Source of the DNA: Rhodopirellula sp.
GTDB taxonomy: Bacteria; Planctomycetota; Planctomycetia; Pirellulales; Pirellulaceae
DNA length: 64,000 nt
Direction of reading: 5' to 3'
Assembly: GCA_002689655.1 (NCBI GenBank)
Contig: NZHC01000083.1
Span: forward strand, 44,361-108,360
Program-made: the position numbers and the translations under genes
In this document: positions 48,957 to 57,953 of the stretch, in pieces
Position numbering within the stretch: position 1 is the first letter of the stretch
Layout of the letters: each line of letters starts with the position of its first letter
Notes under the pieces: model-generated
Seen by the model: the letters and a program-made list of their open reading frames with translations, nothing else
Databases searched by the model: none
Told to the model about the DNA's origin: nothing

Positions 48957-50555
48957 ATGTCGCATCCGAATCCGGCCCATGCAGCCAATAGCGATGAAAC
49001 CGGTCAGTCCGAGCCACGAATGATTCGTATTTTTGATACCACTCTCCGGGATGGTGAGCAGTCACCTGGTGCAAGTATGAATCTTGCTGAAAAGCTGGAG
49101 GTGGCCCAGGCCTTGGCTGAGATGGGGGTCGATATTATCGAAGCTGGTTTTCCCATCGCATCACCCGGCGACTTTGAAGCGGTTAAGCAGATAGCCCAGA
49201 CCGTCAGGGGGGCAACGATTTGTGGTCTGGCGCGTTGCAATGATAAGGATATCGACGCTGCGTGGAATGCGGTCAAGTTCGCGCCCAGTTCGCGCATTCA
49301 TGTGTTCTTGGCGACCAGTGCGATTCACCGTGAATTCAAGTTGAGAATGAGCCCTGATGAAATTGTCGAACGGGCTGTTGCTGGTGTGAAGCGTGCTGTC
49401 AGCTATTGTGATGATGTCGAGTTTTCACCTGAGGATGCCTGTCGTACTGAGAACGACTTTTTGTGCCAGGTTGTTGAGGCAGCGATCGACGCTGGGGCGA
49501 AAACCGTAAATATTCCTGATACGGTTGGGTATGCGACACCCGGCGAGATTTATGACCGCTTTCGAATGTTGCAGGAACGCGTGCCGAATATCGGGAAAGC
49601 GGTTGTGAGTACGCATTGTCATGATGATCTGGGAATGGCAGTGAGTAATAGCATGGCCGCCGTTGCAGCGGGTGCGGGCCAAATTGAATGCACCATTAAT
49701 GGAATTGGCGAAAGAGCGGGTAACGCTGCGTTGGAAGAGGTAGTGATGGCGATTCAAACAAGAAATGATTTTTATCGGTGTACTACGAATATCGATTCCA
49801 AGCGTTTGGTTCCGGCAAGCCGTTTGGTAAGTAAAACAACTGGAATTCAAGTGCAGCGTAACAAAGCGATTGTTGGGAAAAATGCGTTTGCGCATGAATC
49901 AGGAATTCATCAGGATGGCATGCTGAAAGAACGCAGCACTTACGAGATCATGTCGCCTGAAGAGGTTGGTTTCTCCAAAACAGATCTGGTGCTCGGAAAG
50001 CACAGTGGCAGAGCAGCATTGGCTGATCGGGCAAAGACACTTGGCTTCACATTGACTGGTGAACAGTTGCAGGTCGTCTTTGAGCAATTCAAGTCATTGG
50101 CTGATAAAAAGAAGGAAATCTATGATGGAGATATCATCGCACTGGTGCAGCAGCAAATTAGTGGGAGTGTTGATGAGCTATGGACACTCGTGGACTATGT
50201 CGTGACCAGCGGAAAGTCACGCCAGCCTCATGTTGAGCTGACCCTGTGCTGCGGTGATGAAGAAGCGACGGAGTGTATTGAATTGGGCGATGGCCCCATT
50301 GATGCAGCTTTTTGGGCCGTCGAAAAAATCACGGGGATTGAAGTGGTCTGCAAAGATTTTCGTGTCCGAAGCGCAACTCTTGGGCGTGATGCGATCGGCG
50401 AGGTGAACCTTGAAGTTGAGCACAAAGGACGTACTTACCGTGGAGTCGGGGTGAGCACTGACAGTGTCGAGAGCACGATTTTAGCAATGCTCAATGCAAT
50501 CAACAGGATCATCTCTGAAAAGTCGCTGCCGCGGGCTGATTCCGCGGGAAGTTGA
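48957..50555 (+). CDS. leuA: 2-isopropylmalate synthase
   Basis: First committed step of leucine synthesis: condenses acetyl-CoA with 2-oxoisovalerate. 532 residues, the long form with a C-terminal regulatory domain where leucine binds. The catalytic barrel starts with RIFDTTLRDGEQSPGASM and holds the metal-binding STHCHDDLGMAVSNS and the glycine-rich CTINGIGERAGNAALEE. The C-terminal part includes GKSRQPHVELTL and RSATLGRDAIGEVNLEVEH. The ATG at 48957 is preceded by AAGG about 14 bases away. Enzyme feedback by leucine plus the leader attenuator would give two layers of control. No leuBCD or ilv genes are in the window. Confidence 0.96.
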   Translation: MSHPNPAHAANSDETGQSEPRMIRIFDTTLRDGEQSPGASMNLAEKLEVAQALAEMGVDIIEAGFPIASPGDFEAVKQIAQTVRGATICGLARCNDKDIDAAWNAVKFAPSSRIHVFLATSAIHREFKLRMSPDEIVERAVAGVKRAVSYCDDVEFSPEDACRTENDFLCQVVEAAIDAGAKTVNIPDTVGYATPGEIYDRFRMLQERVPNIGKAVVSTHCHDDLGMAVSNSMAAVAAGAGQIECTINGIGERAGNAALEEVVMAIQTRNDFYRCTTNIDSKRLVPASRLVSKTTGIQVQRNKAIVGKNAFAHESGIHQDGMLKERSTYEIMSPEEVGFSKTDLVLGKHSGRAALADRAKTLGFTLTGEQLQVVFEQFKSLADKKKEIYDGDIIALVQQQISGSVDELWTLVDYVVTSGKSRQPHVELTLCCGDEEATECIELGDGPIDAAFWAVEKITGIEVVCKDFRVRSATLGRDAIGEVNLEVEHKGRTYRGVGVSTDSVESTILAMLNAINRIISEKSLPRADSAGS

Positions 50556-50641
50556 TTGGGTCAACAATGTGGCTACGCTGCAAGTTTTAGATTTGAATTA
50601 GATGGATTTTAAAACCGCAGATAACCTGTCAAAACGTCCTT

Positions 50642-52357
50642 CTAATCATCGGACGATGTAGCCTCTTCGTCACTACTGGACGGTGGGAATTTTAGTTCTC
50701 CCGTGGTTGGGTCAGGTTGAAGCAGTAATGATTCTTCATCGACTTCGAAGGAATCTTCGCCTCTCAGCATGCGAATGTCGGGATTTGTCGATGGCTCGGA
50801 GTCCGTGCCCAGGAGATCCCCTACATCCAATGGCTCTGGATCAATTTCAGACGCGAGTCCATCCGTCGTCGGGTGACGATGTTCGACGGAGTCATCAAAA
50901 AGTTGCACGTCGCCGGCGTTGGCAGATTGAATTTCGTCGTGGCTGGGGAGAGGATCGAGTTCATCATCGCTAATGATCGAGATTACTGCCGGATTTTCTT
51001 CGGACGTGATTGAATCATTGTTGACAGATTCAGTTGATGCTCGTTCAGCATTGTTTTCGGTGAGAGGCCGCGGTCGCGGGAATATCTCATCCACATTACT
51101 TCGTAATATTTGGCGGCCAAGTTCGATTGCACGTTCTTCGCTCCAACCATTTCCTTTGACGAAATGATCCGTGAGGATGCCGGATAGAATCTGCCGGTAC
51201 ATGTCAAACTTGGGCCAGACAAATTCCAGCTTATAGGCATCACTGTAATAGGCAATCTGTTTCGTTTGTGGAACTGCCTCGAGCCTTGCTGTCGCGTCTC
51301 TCGCGATGAATGAAGGTGTGTTGCTATACCACCAGTGTCCATTGGTTATGACATTTGGGAAAATCCATGCGTAACTGACAAGTTCCTGATTCGTGACACT
51401 CGCCAAAACAGAGATCGGGAATTTCACTTGTGGGAATGAGTTGAAGAGTTCGCGATACTGAATCAGGGAAACCCTGCTGTCGTACAGGTCTTGCCCTTGG
51501 TAAACGCCCTCCGGATAGACCCCGCGGTTGACCCCGATCATCAAATCAAATGGCAGGCCGTACTCATCACATAATTCTGCCAGTGTCCAGAACACACTGC
51601 GGGAAAGAGCTGTCTGGTGAGCCGGGTCTGCCATGATGCCATGGAGAAGCACATCGTTCAACGCCGTTGTCGCGCGACCATCACTGATACGTGTGGGGGA
51701 AAAGTCTGGAGGCAAAGAGATCGCACATGCACGTGCTCCACGCCCGACGAAGTGTTCGAACCTTTGACGCAGCGATTCACGAAGATTGGCAAGTGAACCA
51801 TTCAGTTCGATGCCAGTGCATGCGGTCAAACGCTCCCTTGTTTCGGATTTGGAGAGATGGAAAACAAGGTCGTCAGTTCGTAAGCATGGAATGTAAGTAT
51901 CACTGTCAAATCCCTCGAGCTCATCGTCGAAGTCATTGGTCAAGAAAACAGCTTCGACATTACTCTGGTCAAGGACCATCTGAGGCCAGTCAGCAAGTTT
52001 CATCTGCGTTTCAGAGGTTTCGAACACTTCTTCCCAGTTGGATTCATCCAGCCGCTCACCAGTGAAACCAAAAAACTTGCGGCAAATTTCAATCAGCCAC
52101 CGATATTGAGCTGTGTTTGCAAGGGGAGAGAGGTTGGTTACCAACCGTCGGACGAGCTCTCGATGACTGAGACCATCTTCTTCAATTTGATCTTTGGGCA
52201 TTCCAGCTGAATGCGCAAGTTCAGTGTAGTAGTGATATCCAAGTAGATCTGCCAGCGTGTTTGATGCTGGTGCATGAGGATTGATATGAGTGTGTGGATC
52301 GATCAGGCGAATGGAAGCAATTGCTTCGTAGATGGAATCGCGAACGGTATCAGTCAT
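50642..52357 (-). CDS. Amidohydrolase of the glucuronate isomerase (UxaC) family with acidic C-terminal tail
   Basis: 571 residues from an ATG at 52357; a TTG at 52375 is in frame. The N-terminal LIDPHTHINPH supplies the HxH metal ligands of the amidohydrolase barrel, and further family segments include GYHYYTELAHSAGMPKD, LANTAQYRWLIEICRKFFGF, VEAVFLTNDFDDELEGF and VITNGHWWYSNTPSFI. This pattern fits uronate isomerase relatives, which convert glucuronate to fructuronate, though planctomycetes have several divergent paralogues and the substrate is uncertain. The core ends near residue 435; the remaining 135 residues are a strongly acidic, Ser/Pro-rich, unstructured tail absent from typical UxaC of about 470 residues. 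It is convergent with leuA and has no uronate-pathway neighbours. Confidence 0.8.
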   Translation of the reverse strand: MTDTVRDSIYEAIASIRLIDPHTHINPHAPASNTLADLLGYHYYTELAHSAGMPKDQIEEDGLSHRELVRRLVTNLSPLANTAQYRWLIEICRKFFGFTGERLDESNWEEVFETSETQMKLADWPQMVLDQSNVEAVFLTNDFDDELEGFDSDTYIPCLRTDDLVFHLSKSETRERLTACTGIELNGSLANLRESLRQRFEHFVGRGARACAISLPPDFSPTRISDGRATTALNDVLLHGIMADPAHQTALSRSVFWTLAELCDEYGLPFDLMIGVNRGVYPEGVYQGQDLYDSRVSLIQYRELFNSFPQVKFPISVLASVTNQELVSYAWIFPNVITNGHWWYSNTPSFIARDATARLEAVPQTKQIAYYSDAYKLEFVWPKFDMYRQILSGILTDHFVKGNGWSEERAIELGRQILRSNVDEIFPRPRPLTENNAERASTESVNNDSITSEENPAVISIISDDELDPLPSHDEIQSANAGDVQLFDDSVEHRHPTTDGLASEIDPEPLDVGDLLGTDSEPSTNPDIRMLRGEDSFEVDEESLLLQPDPTTGELKFPPSSSDEEATSSDD

Positions 52358-52715
52358 GGATGGAATTTTGGCCACAAGTCAGAAATAGATGGAACCCACA
52401 TCGGCACGAGTTACAGTCCACAGGATACCGATTTTTGGCAACCGGCGGGGTGCCCCGTAGCAACAAGTTTCTCGAGCTTTGGAGGTTCAACAATAGGGTG
52501 AGGAACTCAAACATTCGGATTAGGCATGTTTTGCGTCGCAGAAATCGAGAGGGTTGGTAGCTTTCTTTGGGAATTCATGTCATTTTGCGGTCGCCGCTGC
52601 GCTACAATTAAAAGATGCTACGAAACCGGAACGCCGTTGTAAGATGGGGTGCGTCCCCCTGACACGAGCAGTCTCACTCCACGTCGTTTTCTCTAATGTT
52701 CTCAGCGCTGCCTCA
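52358..52715. other. Divergent intergenic region
   Basis: Between the amidohydrolase gene (minus) and the protease gene (plus). It must hold both promoters. The protease frame stays open upstream of 52716 through this region, but that part does not look like protein. No repeat or structured RNA was noted. Confidence 0.5.
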
Positions 52716-54296
52716 ATGAACCATGATCCATCATCAAACCGACCTCTTTCTGAATCGGATGATGGTGTAGATGCTTCGGTCCCGGGGACATCAGATGACG
52801 TCCTTAACCGGGAGCAAGTTGCAGATGGCTTGGATGAAAACGTGCCAGAGGATGAGACCGAGTCTTGGCCCTCCGGGAGGGCAGTTAAGCAACAGGTAGA
52901 TAGCCAACAACTGGCGGGTGCCGACTCAACAGGCCAACTGATTGCGAAACACGAGCGGTCCGGTGAGGGCTCATGTGACGAAGCGTGGCCAAGCCGATCT
53001 CGGAAGGAATTGTCACTTTCGGGTTTTTGTGAATCGCCAGACCATCCTACATTGAGGATTGGTCATGAAGATCTCATGGGTGGTTCACAGCCCGTTGTGG
53101 AAATTCACACAGAAGCAGGCGGGTATCCTGATTCAGTGATTGGACGCCGCAGTGTTTATCAGGATCCATTACGTCAAAGTTTGTTTCTGCTGGCGACAAT
53201 GGCAGTGCTGCTGTTGGCGGCTCGCTATTTCGTACCCCGCGTTGTTGAGGAAATTCGATACAGTTGGCATCGGGGAGAACTGCGAGCCGAGTATGAATCG
53301 GGGTCAGAGGGTTTGCGTAACGTCTCGCTCGAAACGTTGAGCAGAGCGTACCAAATGGTTACCTCAACCGTTGGGCCAAGTGTTGTTCATATTGATGTCA
53401 AGCAGCCTTCGGCTCTTGGCGACGTCAGAATTCGGGGGCGGGTAATCCCCCTCTACCAACCGCAAACCGATCAGGGCAGTGGGGTAGTTGTTACTGATAA
53501 TGGGTACGTGCTTACGAATCGCCATGTGATTGATGGCGGTGAGGAGATCTATGTGACATTGGGAGACGGTCGTCGACTGAGTGCTGCCATCATCGGTACG
53601 GATAAACAGACTGATTTGGCTGTCTTGAAGGTAGACGCTAATGATCTGATTCCAATCGCGTGGGGGGATAGTGATCGTTGCCGAGTAGGGTCGCCGGTGT
53701 GGGCTGTGGGTAGTCCGTTCGGATTGGACCAAACGGTCACGTTTGGGATCCTCAGTGGAAAGCACCGAATGGTTCAAGACAGCACGCATTATCAGGACTT
53801 CATGCAAAGTGATGTCGCGGTGAATCCGGGGAATAGTGGGGGGCCTCTTGTCGACGCTCGCGGAACGCTTGTGGGTATCAATACAGCGATTGTTGGTGAT
53901 AGTTACCAGGGAGTCAGTTTCGCTGTGCCGAGTAATGTCGCTAAGCAGGTTTACGAACGGCTGAAGGAGATTGGTCGGGTCGATCGGGGTTGGTTGGGAG
54001 TGCGTCTCAGCGAGGTGGAGGACGAAAATCTTATTGGTGACAATCTTCAAATGCGTGGAGCACTTGTTAGTGGTCTAACAAATGAGAATTCACCGGCCGC
54101 CCTCGCAGGACTAGAGCTGGGGGATCACATCCTGATGGTCAATAGCGAGGTTGTTCGAGATCTATCACATCTGATGCGTCTGATCGGTGGTTCACTGGCG
54201 GGCACAGATATCACGCTGGATCTGGTGCGTCAGGGTAGGCCGCTTACGGTGACGGTAATACTGGGAGCTCGTCCTGAACTCCTTGACCAGCCGTAG
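52716..54296 (+). CDS. HtrA/DegP-type serine protease with one PDZ domain
   Basis: 526 residues from an ATG at 52716. The first 150 residues are hydrophilic and acidic (SESDDGVDASVPGTSDDV and similar) and should lie in the cytoplasm. A single span at about 154-170 (SLFLLATMAVLLLAARYF) places the protease outside. The trypsin-like triad is complete: His270 in VLTNRHVIDGG, Asp300 in KQTDLAVLKVD and Ser374 in NPGNSGGPLVD. One PDZ domain follows at about 410-515 (GWLGVRLSEVEDE, SPAALAGLELGDHILMVNSE). The family degrades misfolded envelope proteins. The long cytoplasmic acidic extension is unlike DegS/DegP and could be regulatory. It stands alone in its transcription unit. Confidence 0.93.
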   Translation: MNHDPSSNRPLSESDDGVDASVPGTSDDVLNREQVADGLDENVPEDETESWPSGRAVKQQVDSQQLAGADSTGQLIAKHERSGEGSCDEAWPSRSRKELSLSGFCESPDHPTLRIGHEDLMGGSQPVVEIHTEAGGYPDSVIGRRSVYQDPLRQSLFLLATMAVLLLAARYFVPRVVEEIRYSWHRGELRAEYESGSEGLRNVSLETLSRAYQMVTSTVGPSVVHIDVKQPSALGDVRIRGRVIPLYQPQTDQGSGVVVTDNGYVLTNRHVIDGGEEIYVTLGDGRRLSAAIIGTDKQTDLAVLKVDANDLIPIAWGDSDRCRVGSPVWAVGSPFGLDQTVTFGILSGKHRMVQDSTHYQDFMQSDVAVNPGNSGGPLVDARGTLVGINTAIVGDSYQGVSFAVPSNVAKQVYERLKEIGRVDRGWLGVRLSEVEDENLIGDNLQMRGALVSGLTNENSPAALAGLELGDHILMVNSEVVRDLSHLMRLIGGSLAGTDITLDLVRQGRPLTVTVILGARPELLDQP

Positions 54297-54598
54297 TAGG
54301 AAACCTGGGTGGGACATTCGGTCCTGGGTGCCTCAAATGCCCGCAGCAGGATGTTGAGTAAACACGGAAGTTGCTGGGTTCTTGAAGATCAGCTCTTGCG
54401 GGCGTGAAAATCGGCGTCTTCGCGATGAAATTCGATCTCTTGGTGCCTGACACCTTCATCAAATGGGGGGATACCAAGTAAGATAAGGTCTGAGTCTGGC
54501 ATGGGTATGTTCTGCTAGGCGGACTTAAGCGGTATCAGGTCTGTGCCTCTTCGTGTCGATTTTGCTGAATGTTTCAAGTTCTCGTTGGATCTCCATCA
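54297..54598. other. Intergenic region
   Basis: Between the protease gene and the FGE-fold gene. It contains a G-run (atggggggat near 54470) but no hairpin with a T-run and no gene-like frame. The promoter of the next gene is expected here. Confidence 0.5.
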
Positions 54599-55777
54599 AT
54601 GCGTTTGTTTGTTTTATTTGTGTGTGTAATTTCTGTCTCCTGCTTCCAGAGTATTGAGGCGGCAGAGGCATCGAAAAATGAACCAGGGTTAGCGAAGAAA
54701 AAACCAGAATCAGGACCGAGTGTAGAAGTTTCGAACGGATACATGGTTCCGTACACAGTCGCGATCCCAGGCACAGATGTCACTTTTCGCATGATTCCTG
54801 TACCGGGCGGAAAGTGCAAAATTGGTAGCCCTGAAAGTGAGGTGGACCGTGGCGACGATGAAGGGCCTCAGCTGGAGGTTACCGTCGACCCGATGTGGGT
54901 TGCAGAGAAGGAAGTCAGTTGGGCTGAGTACAAAGAGTTTATGAAGCTGTACCATATCTTTAAGGATTTTGAGGGACGAGGATTCAGAGTCGTTGGTGTT
55001 GATGCTGTTGACGCAATTACGGCGCCAACGCCGCTTTACGACCCCAGCTATACCTTCGAGTACGGTGAAGAACTCAATCAGCCAGCGGTCTCAATGACTC
55101 AGTATTCAGCTCAGCAATACACTAAGTGGCTGAGTCGTATTTTGGGCCAGCAATACAGAATTCCTACCGAAGCTGAATGGGAGTACGCCTGTCGTGCGAA
55201 TACCGATACTGCCTACAGCTGGGGGGATAGTCCCGATGATATCGAAGACTACGCGTGGTACTTCGACAATGCAGAGGATGGAACGTTACCAGTAGGTACC
55301 AAGGAGCCCAATGGATTTGGTCTTTTCGACATGCACGGTAGTGTTGCTGAATTGACTGTGAATGCTTACACCGAGGACGGCTACAAAAAATTCAAGAATG
55401 GTAAGCCCATCAATGCAATCGAATTCGTTGTGTGGCCCGAAACATCTTCCCCTATCGTTATTCGAGGGGGGTCCTGGGAAATGGATCCAGAACAGCTTCG
55501 AAGCGCCGCTCGTCTGTCTTCTGATGACGAAGAGTGGAAGGAAGAGGACCCCAACTTTCCCAAGAGTCCTTGGTGGTTCACGAATGATCCCGCTCGAGGT
55601 GTCGGATTTCGACTGTTTCGCTCCTATAAACCACTTTCCGATCAGGCGATTGAAAAATTTTGGAAGGCAAATTCTGAGGATGTGGTGGACGATGTGGAGG
55701 CTCGTCTGCTGGGCGGGCGAGGCGTCGTTGGGCAGGTAGATGAAACGTTGCCAGAGGCAATCAGGAACTCAAAGTGA
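54599..55777 (+). CDS. Exported FGE-fold (SUMF1-like) protein without the catalytic Cys pair
   Basis: 392 residues from an ATG at 54599, chosen for the signal peptide MRLFVLFVCVISVSCFQSIEA; an ATG at 54569 would add ten residues. The formylglycine-generating-enzyme fold covers most of the protein: FRMIPVPGGKCKIGSPESE, WVAEKEVSWAEYKEFMKL, QPAVSMTQYSAQQYTKWLS, YRIPTEAEWEYACRANTDT and VIRGGSWEMDPEQLRSAARL, ending with GVGFRLFRSYK. Real FGE carries two Cys after the RGGS motif; here there are none, so the copper-dependent oxidation of sulfatase Cys is unlikely. Such FGE-like domains are very common in planctomycetes, usually as exported proteins of unknown role. The asd gene follows. Confidence 0.88.
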   Translation: MRLFVLFVCVISVSCFQSIEAAEASKNEPGLAKKKPESGPSVEVSNGYMVPYTVAIPGTDVTFRMIPVPGGKCKIGSPESEVDRGDDEGPQLEVTVDPMWVAEKEVSWAEYKEFMKLYHIFKDFEGRGFRVVGVDAVDAITAPTPLYDPSYTFEYGEELNQPAVSMTQYSAQQYTKWLSRILGQQYRIPTEAEWEYACRANTDTAYSWGDSPDDIEDYAWYFDNAEDGTLPVGTKEPNGFGLFDMHGSVAELTVNAYTEDGYKKFKNGKPINAIEFVVWPETSSPIVIRGGSWEMDPEQLRSAARLSSDDEEWKEEDPNFPKSPWWFTNDPARGVGFRLFRSYKPLSDQAIEKFWKANSEDVVDDVEARLLGGRGVVGQVDETLPEAIRNSK

Positions 55778-55892
55778 AAGAATAGTTCGATCGCCGTTTA
55801 TGAGTGATCGATGGTGTTTCTTTGCAAGTCGAGTTGTGAAGTGCAGGTCATCGATTTGCGTTTATTTCAACCCTTTTGACCCATGTAGAATT

Positions 55893-56915
55893 GTGTACGA
55901 AACCATAGCACTTGTTGGAGCAACGGGAGCCGTCGGCCGAATTGTTCTTGAGCAACTTGAGAAGCGAGAGTTTCCTTATAAAAAGCTTAAGCTCTTGGCT
56001 TCTGAAAGATCGGTCGGGCGTGAGGTCCGCGTTGGCGGTGAAAAAATCACCGTCGAACTGCTTGAGCCAGGAGCGTTCAAAGATATTGATTTGGTTATCG
56101 CCAGCACACCCGATGAGGTTTCAGCTGATTTTGCACCTTGGGCTGTCGAAGAAGGGGCGGTTGTCGTAGACGAAAGCGGCTATTGGCGTATGGATCCTAA
56201 TGTTCCGTTGGTCATCCCAGAAGTCAACCCAGAGGCGGTAGAGTCGCATGCGGGAATCATCGCCAGCCCGAATTGCAGTACGACTCAGATGGTGGTTGCG
56301 CTTGCTCCCTTGCATCAGGCTGCAAAAGTTAAACGCGTGATTGTGAGCACTTATCAGGCTACAAGCGGTGCTGGACTCGCTGGTAATGAGGAACTGCATC
56401 AAAGCGTTCGTAGTGCCCTTGCCGGGCAGGTACATCCACCAAACACATTTCAGCATCCTGTCGGATTTAATCTGATACCTCAGATTGGATCAGAGAAACA
56501 TATTGGCTACACCAGTGAAGAAATGAAAATGGTGTACGAGACGCAGAAAATAATGGGTGATGAAAGTATCCTGGTTTGTCCAACCTGCGTGCGCGTTCCT
56601 GTAACCATCGGCCACAGTGAATCCATTCTTGTCGAAACCGAAGAGCCGTTGTCGGTCGAGGAGGCACGTGAACTGTTTTGTAATGCCGATGGTGTAACGG
56701 TCGTTGATGACCTTGAGAATCAGCAGTATCCCATGCCTCGAGATTGTGATGGGAAAGATGATGTATTTGTTGGGCGGATTCGGAAAGACCTCAGTTGTAG
56801 CAATGGAATTGCATTTTGGTGTGTAAGCGACAACCTACGAAAGGGTGCTGCAACCAACGCAGTGCAGATCGCTGAGTTGTTGCTCAAGCGTTCGGCATCG
56901 TCGGGTGAGAAGTAG
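55893..56915 (+). CDS. asd: Aspartate-semialdehyde dehydrogenase
   Basis: Second step of the aspartate pathway: reduces aspartyl phosphate with NADPH to the semialdehyde, leading to lysine/diaminopimelate, threonine and methionine. 340 residues from a GTG at 55893, chosen because the protein then begins MYETIALVGATGAVGRI, as the family does; the frame is open to 55740 but that stretch overlaps the previous gene and is not family-like. The catalytic Cys128 is in IIASPNCSTTQMVVAL, and VCPTCVRVPVTIGHSES carries the substrate-binding His region. The C-terminal FVGRIRKDLSCSNGIAFWCV is also typical. truA follows after ten bases, so they may be co-transcribed. Confidence 0.96.
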   Translation: MYETIALVGATGAVGRIVLEQLEKREFPYKKLKLLASERSVGREVRVGGEKITVELLEPGAFKDIDLVIASTPDEVSADFAPWAVEEGAVVVDESGYWRMDPNVPLVIPEVNPEAVESHAGIIASPNCSTTQMVVALAPLHQAAKVKRVIVSTYQATSGAGLAGNEELHQSVRSALAGQVHPPNTFQHPVGFNLIPQIGSEKHIGYTSEEMKMVYETQKIMGDESILVCPTCVRVPVTIGHSESILVETEEPLSVEEARELFCNADGVTVVDDLENQQYPMPRDCDGKDDVFVGRIRKDLSCSNGIAFWCVSDNLRKGAATNAVQIAELLLKRSASSGEK

Positions 56916-56924
56916 TAATTCAGC

Positions 56925-57719
56925 ATGAATGCAAACGTGACTCGTTCTTTCAAGTTGACGATTGCATACGATGGCACTGGTTTTTCAGGTTGGCAGGTGC
57001 AGCCCAATCTGCCGACGATTCAGGGGCATCTAGAGCACGCGTTCCAACGCCTGACGGGCAATCGGATACAGGTGATTGGCAGCGGTCGCACAGACGCTGG
57101 TGTGCACGCTTATGCGCAGGTGGCGAGTTGCAGTCTTGCCTGGCGTGATTCCCCGCAGCATTTGCTGCGGGCACTGAATACGCAACTGCCTGAGTCGATT
57201 GTGGTTTGTGGAGCGGAGGAAGCGTGCAAGGGTTTTCATGCGATACAGCATGCGATTGGGAAACGTTATCGTTATCAGTTGAGAATTGGTGGCGTGAGGG
57301 ATGTGTTCGACTATCGATACCACTGGCATCTTCATGGAGAACTGGATTTGGAGCGAATGTGTTCTGCAGCTAAGCGTCTCATTGGTGAGCATGACTTCAA
57401 AAGTTTTCAGGCAGCGGGTGCAGATCGAAAGACAACTGTTCGAACCATTCGTGCCTGTGAATTAATTGTCCTAGCAGTCAATGATGGGCCGACCTTCGAT
57501 CTTTTGATCGAAGTGGAAGCGGATGGTTTTCTTTACAACATGGTTCGCAACATCGTCGGCACGTTGGTTGAAGTTGGTCGCGGCAAGCAGGCAGTGGAAT
57601 GGATTGATCAGGTTCTTGATGCCTGCGACCGTGATGCAGCGGGGCCGACAGCGCCGGCATGTGGCCTGTTTTTATTGCGGGTTGATTACCCGGATTCTGT
57701 TTTGAAATCGAATGTATGA
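56925..57719 (+). CDS. truA: tRNA pseudouridine synthase A
   Basis: Converts uridines 38-40 in the anticodon stem of tRNAs to pseudouridine. 264 residues, normal for TruA. The start reads KLTIAYDGTGFSGWQVQP, the catalytic Asp57 lies in GSGRTDAGVHAYAQVAS, and the C-terminal FLYNMVRNIVGTLVEVG and GLFLLRVDYP are diagnostic. The ATG at 56925 lies ten bases after the asd stop. The pairing of the two is a common bacterial layout and says little about function. Confidence 0.96.
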   Translation: MNANVTRSFKLTIAYDGTGFSGWQVQPNLPTIQGHLEHAFQRLTGNRIQVIGSGRTDAGVHAYAQVASCSLAWRDSPQHLLRALNTQLPESIVVCGAEEACKGFHAIQHAIGKRYRYQLRIGGVRDVFDYRYHWHLHGELDLERMCSAAKRLIGEHDFKSFQAAGADRKTTVRTIRACELIVLAVNDGPTFDLLIEVEADGFLYNMVRNIVGTLVEVGRGKQAVEWIDQVLDACDRDAAGPTAPACGLFLLRVDYPDSVLKSNV

Positions 57720-57953
57720 GCAGGATGGTTGATGCTGGGATTTTGTAGTAACGAAGACATTTAACGAAGTCGACCATTTCTTTACGGTAAGTTAACAGAA
57801 ACTTCAAATAGAGCGGTGTAAATACCCGCGTTTTCGGTCGATACTGGGTAAACCAAGGCTAAGCGATATCAGCGACGATTGTTAGACTATGAGGTAATGA
57901 GCTGTGCAGCAATTTCGTTTGCCAGCACGTGAAATGACCCATATCGATACGAC

